A DNA stretch of 64,000 nucleotides from Spirosoma oryzicola (GCF_021233055.1 NZ_CP089538.1:1035501-1099500), one strand, 5' to 3'. Counted from the stretch's first letter, positions 28,101 through 36,689 are shown. The notes: generated from the sequence alone by a model not told the origin. Translations and numbers: made by a program.

Positions 28101-28396
28101 GGCTGGCATCAGGATCGAACGGTGAAATTTCGACCTGGCATATTGAAGATGGCTCGTACGTACGAATCCGTACCATTACGCTCGGCTACACGCTACCGTC
28201 TACGCTGCTGTCGCGTCTGGGACTTAGCCGGGCACGCGTGTACGTAACCGCTCAGAACCCGTTCACCTTCACCAAATACCTCGGTTTCAACCCGGAGGTG
28301 AACAGCCGTCCCGATAGTGCTTTATCGTCGGGTGAGGATTATGGTACCTATCCGTTACCGCGCACAACGTCGGTCGGTTTAAACCTTTCATTCTGA
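25196..28396 (+). CDS. SusC/RagA-type TonB-linked outer-membrane transporter
   Basis: A 1066-residue protein with a signal peptide (about residues 1-31, ending VGYAQ). A carboxypeptidase-regulatory-like domain follows (about 33-115, TVTDAGTGEALAGTTVQVKG), then a TonB-box region and plug domain (from about 120, GEVVVVGYGVQNRRDITTSI), and a 22-strand barrel ending SVGLNLSF. It imports ligands delivered by the SusD-type lipoprotein encoded eight bases downstream, powered by TonB. Enzyme genes are lacking next to it, so the nutrient (glycan, peptide or other) cannot be named. Confidence 0.97.
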   Translation: MSVYLLNHARKKLRHWWLFTLLLLISSVGYAQTSITGTVTDAGTGEALAGTTVQVKGTNVGATSDAKGQYQISLPANGRILVFSFIGYQPTEVTVGNQSVVNVKLTNSDNALGEVVVVGYGVQNRRDITTSIGSVRSKDLANQPVASFDQALAAKIAGVQVTQTSGAPGAALSVRVRGTGSISAGNDPLYVIDGIPLSRDTKYATGSTNTQFPDNPINVLSTINTDDIESIEVLKDASAAAIYGSRGSNGVVLLTTKRGKEGKTVVSYDGYAGVQQVSKKIDMVNAYEYAQLSYEAKNNAYLDRNPNGKATDANDVRSRGVGAPSTLIQPEIVPYLSGQSGLTNTDWQDAIFRSAAIQNHTLSISGGKDNVRFYVSGNYLNQRGVVINSGYKRYSARANVEVKSGRLTAGINLNPTYGYHDLVKAEGPYLGEGIIGLALQMPPIFPVYNTDGSYNWGGNAWGYGATSILNPVAITNEVRDKMSQIRLLGNVYAQYNFTKDLSYRLSLGTDINSFQRDYYRPSILEVRDRKGASVPTGFSRAQNFVDWLVENTVNYNHAFGAHNVSALVGFTSQKDRRVANELTATNFPNDLVTTLNAGQVSSGSSDIQEWSLLSYLGRVQYDYNGKYLLSGAVRADGSSRFGRDNRWGYFPSVSAGWNISQEPFLKSATWMSDLKVRASYGLTGNFQIPNYGSISLLSYQNYILGPETIVSGLAPSNSANDKLKWEKTAMLDIGFDVSFFRNKLNLTVDYYNANTSDLLLNVPVPRASGFSTELQNIGKVNNKGIEFTLGTRQTFGRLRWDASANIASNKNKVVALGPSGDPIIVAGGVAGAQFITQIGRPIGEYYTMIYDGVFKNQAEVDAYPHTSTTRPGDFKFIDNNKDGKIDFSSDRAVTGSYFPKYTFGFNTNLAYGGFDLGVAVQGVQGHKILNLLRRYVYNMEGNGNLFKGALNRWQSAENPGNGLVNRANRLASGSNGEISTWHIEDGSYVRIRTITLGYTLPSTLLSRLGLSRARVYVTAQNPFTFTKYLGFNPEVNSRPDSALSSGEDYGTYPLPRTTSVGLNLSF

Positions 28397-28403
28397 AACA
28401 GCC

Positions 28404-29786
28404 ATGAAAAAGATAACCTTACTTGTTGCCTGTCTGATCGGCTTGTCGGCTTGTCAGAAAGATTTTCTGGATTTAAAGCCTCAGTCGCAACCTAACGTCG
28501 ATAACTTTTATAAAACCGCCAACGATTTCGGCAATGCGGTAAACGGTGCGTACGACGCGTTGCAAAGTGCCAATCAGTACGGTGGCGATTATAACACCTT
28601 GAGCGAAGCGCGGAGCGATAATGTTCTCGATAACGACCCTTCGTCCGGTTCCGGTCTGCGCTACAACATAGACCGGTTTATTGAACCAACAACGAATACG
28701 GTGCTGCGGGATACCTGGGGGAGTCTGTACACGGGCATAAACCGGTGTAATCTGATCCTGGACAAGATCGACGCTGTATCGATGGATGCTACGCTGAAAG
28801 CCCGTTACAAAGGAGAAGCGCAGTTTATTCGGGCGTTGTCGTATTTCAATCTGGTGCGGTTGTGGGGGCGTGTTCCGCTCGTGCTGACCGCCGGAACGAC
28901 TACCGAAGCTCGTTCGTACAAGCGTAACGAGGTAACCGAAATCTATACCGCGATTGAAAAAGATTTGACCGATGCCGCAGCGGGTTTGCCAGCCAGTTAT
29001 ACGGGTAACGATGTCGGACGGGCTACGTCGGGCGCGGCCAAAGGGCTGTTGGGAAAAGTTTACGTTACCGAGAAAAAATATGATCTGGCTGTACCCGTAC
29101 TGAGAGATCTGGTAAACGGAACAACGTACCAACTGCTTCCGAATATCGCCGATGTGTTTTCGGTGACGAATAAAAACAACGCTGAATTGCTGTTCGCGGT
29201 GAAATTCAAAAAAGGCGGGTTGTTAGGCGAAGGGCACGGCTCCTGGTACGGAACGAGCATCGGCGACAACATCGAATCGTCGCTACGGGCGGCTTACGCG
29301 GCAACGGACAAGCGGCTACCCCTGACGGTTCAGGTTCCGGTACCTAGTAGTATCAACGTTGTACCAAGAAAGTTCTACGATGAGCTATCGGCTACCAACG
29401 ACGTCGGCAACGACTTTCCGGTATTGCGTTTTGCTGATGTGCTGCTGCTGTACGCCGAAGCGTTGAACGAAGTAGGGTATCAGGCCGATGGCGAAGCGTT
29501 CAAAGCGCTGAACCGGGTCCGTACGCGGGCGGGCGTTGCTACCTACACCGCTGCTCAACTGGCAACGAAAGAAACATTTCGGACGGCGGTTATCAACGAG
29601 CGACGGCTGGAACTAGCACTGGAAAATGATCGCTGGTTCGATCTGATCCGCACCGGAACCGCCGTTGAGGCTATCAAGGTAACGGGAATCACCATGCCCG
29701 CCAATCGGGTTGTATACCCAATTCCGCAGTCGGAAATCGACGTATATAACAACAAAACCACCTTTCCGCAGAACGACGGTTATTAA
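28404..29786 (+). CDS. SusD/RagB-type nutrient-binding outer-membrane lipoprotein
   Basis: A 460-residue lipoprotein with lipobox LSAC (Cys17) and the SusD N-terminal pattern DFLDLKPQSQPNVDNFYKTA. TPR-like helices follow (RALSYFNLVRLWGRVPL), then the C-terminal SusD signature (VLLLYAEALNEVG, NERRLELALENDRWFDLIRTG). It forms the lid of the SusC barrel on the cell surface and binds substrate. The eight-base gap to susC implies one transcript. A large palindrome follows the stop. Confidence 0.97.
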   Translation: MKKITLLVACLIGLSACQKDFLDLKPQSQPNVDNFYKTANDFGNAVNGAYDALQSANQYGGDYNTLSEARSDNVLDNDPSSGSGLRYNIDRFIEPTTNTVLRDTWGSLYTGINRCNLILDKIDAVSMDATLKARYKGEAQFIRALSYFNLVRLWGRVPLVLTAGTTTEARSYKRNEVTEIYTAIEKDLTDAAAGLPASYTGNDVGRATSGAAKGLLGKVYVTEKKYDLAVPVLRDLVNGTTYQLLPNIADVFSVTNKNNAELLFAVKFKKGGLLGEGHGSWYGTSIGDNIESSLRAAYAATDKRLPLTVQVPVPSSINVVPRKFYDELSATNDVGNDFPVLRFADVLLLYAEALNEVGYQADGEAFKALNRVRTRAGVATYTAAQLATKETFRTAVINERRLELALENDRWFDLIRTGTAVEAIKVTGITMPANRVVYPIPQSEIDVYNNKTTFPQNDGY

Positions 29787-29790
29787 CTGT

Positions 29791-29878
29791 AACGTGGGCC
29801 TCTGGTCCGCAGGGTGAAGATGAGTGTTGTTGGTGACTATAGCAACCGGCTTCTCTCTGCGGACCAGAGGTCCGCGTT
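29791..29878. repeat. Near-perfect palindrome after susD
   Basis: Arms of 22 bases (29791-29812 and 29857-29878) pair with two mismatches around a 44-base loop. The core is CCTCTGGTCCGCAG and its complement. It sits between the convergent susD-like and histidine kinase genes, so it may serve as a bidirectional terminator. Its GC-rich stem without T-runs looks more like a dispersed REP-type palindrome. Confidence 0.7.
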
Positions 29879-29881
29879 ACG

Positions 29882-31249
29882 TTAGAAGACCAGGTTAAAG
29901 GTGCTGCCCGTTCCGGGAGTGGACGTAGCGGTTAACTGACCACCGTGAAGCTGCATGATCTGTCTTGACAGGCTCAGGCCAATGCCGGAGCCTGTTTTTT
30001 TTGTGGTATAGAATGGGATGAAAATCTGTTCCAGCGCTTCGGGTTCGATGCCCGGTCCATTGTCCGATACGCTGATGATAACGCGTGGACCATCCGCTAC
30101 GGCTTCCAGATGAATTGCCGGGTCGGGCGTTTTGTCAAGGCTTTCTACCGCATTCTTCAGTAAGTTGATCAGAACCATTTCGATCTGATCGGCGTCGGCG
30201 CGGATAGCCAGATTGGGCAGCGCTGTTGTCGTCGTAATTTTGACCGATTGTTTATGGCTGTTCGCTTCGGTGAGTTGTACGGCGTGTCGCATCAGCTCAG
30301 CTACCGAAACGTCGGCAAAGTTGGGTTGCGGAATCGTTGTGAAGTGCCGGTACGCGTCCACAAACCGCATCACACCCGCACCGCGTTGCTCGATGGTGGT
30401 CAGGGCATCCCGAAGATCGGTAACCGAAGAAGAAAACAACTGATCCGATGTATCGAGGGATGAGAGTCCGGATTCGGTGATCGGTACCAGATCGGTTTCG
30501 ACAATATCGCGCATCGTGCCCGCCAGTGATACGATGGGCGTAATCGAATTCATGATCTCGTGCCGGAGAACCTTGGTCAGGTTTTGCCACGCGTCCAGTT
30601 CGCGCTGTTGCAGCTCGGTACGGATATTTTGCAGTGACGCTACCGTTACCAACCGACCCCGTAGCCGAACAGCGGTGCACCGAACGGATAATTCGCCATC
30701 GGTTCCGGTTTGGTACGAAACGGGTGTAGACGAAGCCGTGGATGACTTAAGCACGTTGACCAGATCGGCATGGGTAGCGTTAAGATCGCCGAGTGTGCGC
30801 AGTCGGTACGTGCCTAACAAGCGCAGGGCGGTCTGATTGACTAACTCCACTTGCCCTGCCGAATCAAACGTCAGCAAACCGACGCTGACGTGCTGAACAA
30901 TGGTATTGACATAATGAAGGTTCGCTTCTTTTTCGGCTCGTGCCTGCCGGAACGCATCCAGTACTTCGTTGAACTGGTCGTTGAGTTCGTGAAACGACGG
31001 ACCAAGGTTGCTGTCGGCCCGGAAGGCAACGGCGAAATCGGAGTAGCGCACTGACTCCAGAAAGCGCGTTAGCTTGCGGTTCAGGCTGGTAACATATCGG
31101 TAGAGGTTTACCGATATGACCACCAGCACAATAAACAAGGGCAAGAACACCAGGCCGTTACTGCCTTGCAGGTAAAAGTAGGTTACGGCAATAGTCAGGG
31201 CGACCATCACCGCGATACGCCACCCAACCCCCAAGGCAAAACGATTCAT
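29882..31249 (-). CDS. Membrane sensor histidine kinase (NtrY/AtoS-like)
   Basis: A 455-residue kinase. Two membrane helices fall at about 11-28 and 33-50. A HAMP/PAS-like region occupies about 55-215, and HisKA has the phospho-acceptor H230 in VLRHEIMNSITPIVSL. The HATPase domain has NLLKNAVES (N box), VSDNGPGIE (G1) and GSGIGLSLSRQIMQLHGG. Kinases with this HEIMNSITP motif usually partner NtrC-type regulators, so the regulator at 33269-34645 is the likely partner. Only three bases separate it from the upstream desaturase gene, so the two are co-transcribed. A lipid or membrane-state signal is a reasonable guess from that link. Confidence 0.93.
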   Translation of the reverse strand: MNRFALGVGWRIAVMVALTIAVTYFYLQGSNGLVFLPLFIVLVVISVNLYRYVTSLNRKLTRFLESVRYSDFAVAFRADSNLGPSFHELNDQFNEVLDAFRQARAEKEANLHYVNTIVQHVSVGLLTFDSAGQVELVNQTALRLLGTYRLRTLGDLNATHADLVNVLKSSTASSTPVSYQTGTDGELSVRCTAVRLRGRLVTVASLQNIRTELQQRELDAWQNLTKVLRHEIMNSITPIVSLAGTMRDIVETDLVPITESGLSSLDTSDQLFSSSVTDLRDALTTIEQRGAGVMRFVDAYRHFTTIPQPNFADVSVAELMRHAVQLTEANSHKQSVKITTTTALPNLAIRADADQIEMVLINLLKNAVESLDKTPDPAIHLEAVADGPRVIISVSDNGPGIEPEALEQIFIPFYTTKKTGSGIGLSLSRQIMQLHGGQLTATSTPGTGSTFNLVF

Positions 31250-31252
31250 GGC

Positions 31253-32227
31253 TTAGGCGATCCAGGTGAATGGGTATTCAAGAGTGGGTACTTTGGTTCG
31301 ATCAGCAATCCGACGTAGCCGGTTTGGTAAGGCCATCACATAATCGCGGGCGCGTTGACCGGCATCGTCGAGATCCGTTATCGATGCGATTTTCCAATCC
31401 GTCAACAGATCATCCAGAATCTCAATATAGTCGTGCGTCGTGTAGACACCGAGCCGCTGGGCCGCGTCGGAGAAGTGGCTAAATGTCTGCCCGATTTTAA
31501 CGCCGGTTTCGCGCAGGAAGTGAGCGGGCATCACAATCTTTTTGCGCATCATATCCTCAAAAGCCAGCATCATCTCCGTAGGATCAACCTCAAAAATCTG
31601 ACTCACGAACGCTTTGTACGCTTTGGCGTGACGCATCTCGTCGGAGGCAATGACACCACAAATTTTAGACAGTTGGGTACAACCCGCTTTCTTAGCCAGC
31701 GTAGCCGTTCGGCGGTGCGACAGGTTGGTGGCTAATTCCTGAAAGGAGGTGTACACAAAATTGCGGTACGGATCGCGGCCCGTTCCAATATCAAAGCCGT
31801 CGGCAATGAGGTACTGGGTTGATACTTCCATCGCCCGCATGTTGACCCGTCCCGACAAGTACAGAAACTTGTTCAGCAAATCACCATGCCGGTTTTCTTC
31901 GGCGGTCCAGCCCCGTATCCACTGCGTCCAGTTCTGCGGACCACTCTGATCGACACCTTCCATATCCATCAACCAGGATTCGTAGGTGGGCAGTGCTTCT
32001 TCGGTAATTGTATCGCCGACAAGTACGGCTACGTAATCGTAGGATAGTTCACGAACGCTTTCGCGCAGCAACTTAACTTCGTCCAGAAAATTGTCCTGTG
32101 TGGTGTCAGGCAGCAGGTCAGCCGGTTGCCAGTTTGTTTCAATTGGTTTAAGAAAATCACCTAGTACGGTATCTATTTTCTCACCAACGAAACGCATTAC
32201 GTCCACACGTGAGGCTGATAATATCAT
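31253..32227 (-). CDS. Acyl-ACP desaturase (stearoyl-ACP Delta9-type)
   Basis: A 324-residue soluble di-iron desaturase. The two iron-binding motifs are clear: EENRHGD at about 112-118 and DEMRHAK further on, each EX2H-like pair being typical of the acyl-ACP desaturase family. The enzyme puts a double bond in acyl chains carried on acyl carrier protein, using O2 and reduced ferredoxin, and so sets membrane fluidity. It shares an operon with the sensor kinase downstream and is divergent from plsC, another lipid gene. Confidence 0.94.
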   Translation of the reverse strand: MILSASRVDVMRFVGEKIDTVLGDFLKPIETNWQPADLLPDTTQDNFLDEVKLLRESVRELSYDYVAVLVGDTITEEALPTYESWLMDMEGVDQSGPQNWTQWIRGWTAEENRHGDLLNKFLYLSGRVNMRAMEVSTQYLIADGFDIGTGRDPYRNFVYTSFQELATNLSHRRTATLAKKAGCTQLSKICGVIASDEMRHAKAYKAFVSQIFEVDPTEMMLAFEDMMRKKIVMPAHFLRETGVKIGQTFSHFSDAAQRLGVYTTHDYIEILDDLLTDWKIASITDLDDAGQRARDYVMALPNRLRRIADRTKVPTLEYPFTWIA

Positions 32228-32268
32228 AGGAATAATAAAAGAAAATGATCAATCCAATCAATCGTATT

Positions 32269-32276
32269 GCAAGGTA
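32269..32276 (-). promoter_or_regulatory. -7 box TACCTTGC for the desaturase-kinase operon
   Basis: On the minus strand TACCTTGC differs by one base from TAnnTTTG and lies 41 bases upstream of the desaturase ATG at 32227. Confidence 0.45.
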
Positions 32277-32342
32277 CGCTTAAAACAAACGATAGATTGG
32301 GTATGGTTTGCTTTTTATGGCAGACTAAAACGGACGGATTGC

Positions 32343-32350
32343 TATTTTTG
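32343..32350 (+). promoter_or_regulatory. -7 box TATTTTTG for the acyltransferase gene
   Basis: An exact TAnnTTTG match, 45 bases upstream of the ATG at 32396, in the divergent region shared with the desaturase operon. Confidence 0.5.
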
Positions 32351-32395
32351 GGGTAAAATGCCGTTACAGGCGCTTGTGCTACCGAAAAAGACTGT

Positions 32396-33151
32396 ATGAA
32401 AAAAATTCTGGATTATCTGCTGAGCTGTGTCTACCTGCTTTTCTTTGGATTAACGTTATGTGTATTTCACGTTCTTCAGGTGGTGGCATTTCATGGATTC
32501 GGTAAGCCAGCGCACAAGAAAGTAGTTGACTGGATGAATGCGTTTATTTCGTACGGCTGGTACCTGACCGGAAGCAGCATCCGGTTTGAGCAACCGCAAA
32601 ACCTGCCAACCGACCGCCCGATTATTTTTGTCGCCAACCACCAGAGCATGTTCGATATTTCGCCGATTATCTGGTTCTTACGTCGGTACACACCCATCTT
32701 TGTTTCCAAGATCGAGCTGGCGCGGGGAATTCCGGGCGTATCGTACAACCTGCGAAAAAGCGGAGCCGCCCTGATCGACCGTAAAGACCCGAAACAAGCG
32801 ATTGTTGAGATTGCCCGGCTTGGCAAACACATCCAGCAAACCAAGCATTCGGCGGTTATTTTCCCCGAAGGAACGCGGTCATCGTCCGGTCAGATGCGCC
32901 CCTTCGTGGCGGGCGGACTGGCTATGCTGCTCAAGCGGGCTCCATCAGCGCTTGTTGTTCCCATTGCGGTTCGGGGAACAGGACATTTCAACCCCAAAGG
33001 AATCTTCCCGCTGACCTCGTTTTCAAAAATGTCGTGGTACGTTCTGCCGGGTATCGAACCTGCCGGACTGACGCCAGATGATATTGTTCGGCAGGCACAG
33101 GAAGCTATTGCGCAGGAGCTTGGTGTTGCGGGAGGTGTCGTTAGCGAGTAA
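32396..33151 (+). CDS. 1-acyl-sn-glycerol-3-phosphate acyltransferase (PlsC-like)
   Basis: A 251-residue membrane-bound acyltransferase with one N-terminal helix (about 5-30). It has the HX4D catalytic motif VANHQSMFDISPI and the phosphate-binding motif VIFPEGTRSSSG. It adds the second acyl chain to lysophosphatidic acid to make phosphatidic acid, the precursor of membrane phospholipids. Divergent from the desaturase operon, it shares that promoter region. Confidence 0.94.
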   Translation: MKKILDYLLSCVYLLFFGLTLCVFHVLQVVAFHGFGKPAHKKVVDWMNAFISYGWYLTGSSIRFEQPQNLPTDRPIIFVANHQSMFDISPIIWFLRRYTPIFVSKIELARGIPGVSYNLRKSGAALIDRKDPKQAIVEIARLGKHIQQTKHSAVIFPEGTRSSSGQMRPFVAGGLAMLLKRAPSALVVPIAVRGTGHFNPKGIFPLTSFSKMSWYVLPGIEPAGLTPDDIVRQAQEAIAQELGVAGGVVSE

Positions 33152-33268
33152 GCCAGTACCAGCGCAGACAAGGCCGTAGAATCCAAACATTTATTGCCCT
33201 AGAACAGCCAAAAGGCGTATTTCTGAGGTAACAGTTGCTCCTGCCTCCATTACCTCAGAAAAGAAGAT

Positions 33269-34645
33269 TTATAAACCGAATTTTTCGAGCCGTCTGTACA
33301 GCGCCTGACGCGATACGCCCAGTTCGCGGGCCACGTCGGTAATGCTACCCCGGTGTTTTTGCATGGCCTGCTGGATGAGTTGGCGTTCCATGTCTTCCAG
33401 TTGCAGCGTTTCGTTGACCGGCGAGGCTGTTGCCGATGAATCTTTTCTGAATACGAAATTATCGGGCTCCAGCAGCGTTCCCTGTGTTAGTTCCGGACGG
33501 GCCAGAATGACGGCTCGCTCGACGGCATGTTGCAACTCTCGGACGTTTCCCGGCCAGCGGTACTGTTTCATTTCAGCCAGCAAAGCCGGGCTTAATCCCG
33601 AAACCGAACGGTTGTACTGCTTGGCGTACTTTTTTAGGAAATAGTCGGCTAGTGTACCAATATCGGACGGACGTTCGCGCAGGGGAGGTAGATGAAGCTC
33701 AATGGTGTTGATCCGGTACAGCAAATCCTGTCGGAATTGCCGCTCAGCTACCCGCTGGTTCAGATCCGAGTTAGTCGCACAAACGAGCCGAACATCAATT
33801 GCGCGGGCTTTGTTTGAACCGACACGGGTAACCTGCCGCTGTTGAAGCACCGTTAGCAAGCGGGCTTGCTGGGCTGGCGTAAGGTTACCTATTTCGTCCA
33901 GGAAAATGGTGCCGCCGTTGGCTTCTTCGAACCGACCCGCTCGGTCGTCACGGGCGTCGGTGAACGCGCCCTTCACATGGCCGAACAGTTCGCTTTCAAA
34001 CAAGCTTTCCGTCAATGCGCCCACGTCAACGCTGACAAATGGTTTGTCGCGTCGGTCCGACTGGTCGTGAATGGCGCGGGCTACTAAATCTTTGCCCGTA
34101 CCATTTTCACCTAAAATCAGCACGTTAGCGTCGGTCGGGGCTACCTGCTCGACTGTTTCCAGAACAGGACGCATTGCCGAACCGATGATGGTTGCGTGTT
34201 TGCCGTTCGTTTTTCCGGCGGGTTTTTCCTTCGATCCTTTTTCGGATTCTTCTTTATCCGGCTTCCGGCCTTCAACAGCTCCCCGGATCGTATCCAGAAA
34301 TTTATCGTTCTGCCAAGGTTTCAGCACAAAATCGACGGCTCCTGCTTTGATGGCTCGTACGGCCATTTCGACGTCGCCGTACGCGGTAAACAAGATGACT
34401 CTGGCTTTTGGGTCGATGTCCAGAATTCGGTCGAGCCAGGCAAATCCCTCGCGACCACTGCTTACATCGCGCTGAAAATTCATGTCCAGTACAATCGCAT
34501 CGTACCGGTTGTTATTCAGTAGAAAAGGCAATTTTTCGGGATTCTTTTCGATGTCTACCGCACTAACATGCCTTTTTAGGAGCAGCCGGGCCGCTAGCAG
34601 CACGTCGGGATCATCGTCGACGAGGAGGAGTTTAGCATCTTGCAT
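33269..34645 (-). CDS. NtrC-family sigma-54 response regulator with altered GAFTGA loop
   Basis: A 458-residue regulator. The receiver (1-122) has acidic residues D10-D12 and phospho-acceptor D54. A charged linker follows (about 128-150), then an AAA+ domain with Walker A GENGTGKD (179-186) and [11 protein letters not shown], and a C-terminal Fis helix-turn-helix ([20 protein letters not shown]). The sigma-54 contact loop reads GAFTDA at 226-231, not GAFTGA. It is the best nearby candidate to bind the TGTCC-type dyads in front of the adaptor and permease genes downstream, and to be driven by the kinase at 29882-31249. Both pairings are inferred. Confidence 0.93.
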   Translation of the reverse strand: MQDAKLLLVDDDPDVLLAARLLLKRHVSAVDIEKNPEKLPFLLNNNRYDAIVLDMNFQRDVSSGREGFAWLDRILDIDPKARVILFTAYGDVEMAVRAIKAGAVDFVLKPWQNDKFLDTIRGAVEGRKPDKEESEKGSKEKPAGKTNGKHATIIGSAMRPVLETVEQVAPTDANVLILGENGTGKDLVARAIHDQSDRRDKPFVSVDVGALTESLFESELFGHVKGAFTDARDDRAGRFEEANGGTIFLDEIGNLTPAQQARLLTVLQQRQVTRVGSNKARAIDVRLVCATNSDLNQRVAERQFRQDLLYRINTIELHLPPLRERPSDIGTLADYFLKKYAKQYNRSVSGLSPALLAEMKQYRWPGNVRELQHAVERAVILARPELTQGTLLEPDNFVFRKDSSATASPVNETLQLEDMERQLIQQAMQKHRGSITDVARELGVSRQALYRRLEKFGL

Positions 34646-34718
34646 ATACCAAAGATAAAGAGTCAGCCGATTTGTTGCACGCAGGCACCATTTTCCACTA
34701 AATTAAGCATTTCTTACG

Positions 34719-34726
34719 TACTTTCG
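34719..34726 (+). promoter_or_regulatory. -7 box TACTTTCG upstream of the glycosyltransferase gene
   Basis: TACTTTCG is one base off TAnnTTTG and lies 87 bases before the ATG at 34813. The region is divergent with the response regulator gene. Confidence 0.4.
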
Positions 34727-34812
34727 CCCCTAAAGTCGTTGAGCGGTTATTGGTCGTGATTTATGGTCATTTACTGGCAATTAATCGTCCAACGATTAGT
34801 TAATGCCAACTG

Positions 34813-36573
34813 ATGACAGATAATCCTCAACCACTCAACGACCGCTGGTTTTACGCGCTGGTAGCGGCTGGCGTCTTCCTGAACGCAACGGGATTGTTCC
34901 CGCCAATTCTCGAACCCGACGGGGCTTTGTACGCCTGCATCGCCAAGACGATGGCCCAGACGGGTGATTTTGTTGATCTCTACGCCGTTGGTCACGATTG
35001 GCTCGATAAGCCCCACTTTCCGTTCTGGGTGTCGGCGCTGAGCTACCTCGTTTTCGGCATCAACACGTTTGCCTATAAATTTCCGGCGCTGCTGTTTTTT
35101 CTGGGTAGCGTTTTGTATACCTACAAATTCGTTCGACTCTCATACGCCAAACTGACAGCTCAGGTTGCCGTTCTGGTGTTGCTGACGGCCTTTCACGGTG
35201 TGCTTTCGAACAGCGACGTGCGGGCTGAACCGTACCTGATTCTGCTAATCATTGGTCCGGTTTACCATTTTTACCGCGTATTTCTTGGCACGTCTCGAAG
35301 TTGGCTGCATCTCGTCTTAGGTTCGTTTCTGACGGGTTGTGCGCTGATGACAAAAGGACTGTTTGTACTCGTGCCGATAGGTGGGGGATTGGTAATTCAC
35401 TGGCTGCTGACGGGCAACTGGCGTGAGTTCCTGAAGCCGCGCTGGTATCTGGCCGTGGTCCTGTCGTTTGTGTTTACGCTTCCCGAAATTTACTGTTTGT
35501 ATCAGCAGTTCGATCTGCATCCGGAGAAAGTGGTATTCGGCAATACCAACGTTTCGGGTATCCGGTTTTTCTTTTGGGACAGTCAGTTTGGCCGTTTCTT
35601 CAACACGGGGCCCATCAAAGGGGCAGGTGACAAATTTTTCTTTGTCCACACCCTGCTTTGGGCGTTTTTGCCCTGGTCGTTGCCGCTGTACCTGGGCGTC
35701 GGAAAAACAATCACAGCCCTGGTCAAACGACAGAATCCTTGGCCAACTCAGTCCCTCCAGACCGGGTCAATCCAGACCGGATCCCTCCAGACCGGGTCAA
35801 CTGGAACTAGTTCTGAGTATGTCTCGCTGGGGTCAGGACTCGCTACCTTTCTCTTATTTTCGCTATCTGGCTTTCAATTGCCGCACTATTTGAACATCGT
35901 TTTTCCGTTTTATGCCATCATGACCGCTCAGTTTCTGGTCGATCTGAGCCCCGTGAATCTCCGTCGCTGGACCAATGCGCAGACGGTTATCGGGGTGCTA
36001 TTGGCTGTGCTGATCGTTGCGGTATTAGTCGTTGTGCAACCTGCGCATCTGGGTCTGGCCCTGAGCTGGACAATGCTCATTGGTTTTTCGACGTTTGCCT
36101 TTTTTCGGAAAAATACGATGCTCTCGTTGATGGGGCGCATGGTCGGGGCGATGCTGTTGCTGGCGGGTATTTTGAATCTGTTTCTGTATCCGACGTTTAT
36201 GCAGTACCAGGCGGGTTTGGCCGCAGCCCGTTTTGTGAACGAACAACCGCAGCTTAAGAAGCGGCCAACTGTGCTCTACGGTTCGGAAACGTTTGGCGAA
36301 AGCTCATGGTCGTACGAATTCTACGTACAGACTCCAACGCAGTACATTCACGAAAACTCGATTGCCGTACTGGAGCAAATGAGCCGTCGGCAGCCCGTAC
36401 AGGTTTTTACGACCAACACCTACGCGGATTCGCTCGAAGCGCACGGGTTTCAGGTTCGTCGGGTCGCCATCTTTCCGTACTTTCATATCAGTCAGCTGAC
36501 GTACGACTTTCTGAATTACAACACGCGGTCAACAACACTAAAGCCCTACGTACTGGCCGATGTCAGGCGGTAG
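34813..36573 (+). CDS. GT39/ArnT-type membrane glycosyltransferase
   Basis: A 586-residue polytopic protein with about 11-12 helices. The first periplasmic loop has the acidic motif LEPDGALYACIAKTM, typical of the ArnT/PMT (GT39) group, and HDWLDKPHFPFW follows. Such enzymes transfer a sugar from a polyprenyl-phosphate donor to lipid A or protein at the outer face of the inner membrane. Donor and acceptor are unknown. A loop at about residues 313-330 carries three in-frame 15-bp repeats (QTGS-L/I units), likely an insertion of a mobile short repeat. A C-terminal soluble domain of about 130 residues follows. Confidence 0.88.
   Translation: MTDNPQPLNDRWFYALVAAGVFLNATGLFPPILEPDGALYACIAKTMAQTGDFVDLYAVGHDWLDKPHFPFWVSALSYLVFGINTFAYKFPALLFFLGSVLYTYKFVRLSYAKLTAQVAVLVLLTAFHGVLSNSDVRAEPYLILLIIGPVYHFYRVFLGTSRSWLHLVLGSFLTGCALMTKGLFVLVPIGGGLVIHWLLTGNWREFLKPRWYLAVVLSFVFTLPEIYCLYQQFDLHPEKVVFGNTNVSGIRFFFWDSQFGRFFNTGPIKGAGDKFFFVHTLLWAFLPWSLPLYLGVGKTITALVKRQNPWPTQSLQTGSIQTGSLQTGSTGTSSEYVSLGSGLATFLLFSLSGFQLPHYLNIVFPFYAIMTAQFLVDLSPVNLRRWTNAQTVIGVLLAVLIVAVLVVVQPAHLGLALSWTMLIGFSTFAFFRKNTMLSLMGRMVGAMLLLAGILNLFLYPTFMQYQAGLAAARFVNEQPQLKKRPTVLYGSETFGESSWSYEFYVQTPTQYIHENSIAVLEQMSRRQPVQVFTTNTYADSLEAHGFQVRRVAIFPYFHISQLTYDFLNYNTRSTTLKPYVLADVRR
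35752..35796 (+). repeat. Three 15-bp tandem repeats inside the GT39 gene
   Basis: The units are TCCCTCCAGACCGGG, TCAATCCAGACCGGA and TCCCTCCAGACCGGG. The period of 15 keeps the frame and encodes LQTGS/IQTGS/LQTGS. Its complement, CCCGGTCTGGAGGGA, matches the repeat unit in the permease gene at 53901-53940. Confidence 0.85.
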
Positions 36574-36591
36574 AGAGGGCAATTGTGAAAC

Positions 36592-36619
36592 CGGACAGCT
36601 ATCTGTCCGAAAGCGGACA
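36592..36619. promoter_or_regulatory. Dyad TGTCCG-N4-CGGACA upstream of the adaptor operon (site A)
   Basis: TGTCCG-AAAG-CGGACA at 36604-36619 is a perfect 6-4-6 dyad. A further CGGACAG at 36592-36598 pairs with CTGTCCG at 36603-36609 and places a second half-site 22 bp upstream of the first. It resembles a tandem binding site for an NtrC-type activator. The sigma-54-like element starts 54 bases after it. Confidence 0.7.
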
Positions 36620-36673
36620 TGATATTTGCTTCACATGTGCGCAATAGTCTGTTAATCAGTGGGTATTGTTAAT

Positions 36674-36689
36674 TGGCATGACTATTGGC
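36674..36689 (+). promoter_or_regulatory. Sigma-54-like -24/-12 element (site A)
   Basis: TGGCATG-ACTA-TTGGC has a perfect -24 half and TTGG in place of TTGC at -12. It is 63 bases upstream of the adaptor ATG at 36753. Confidence 0.55.
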
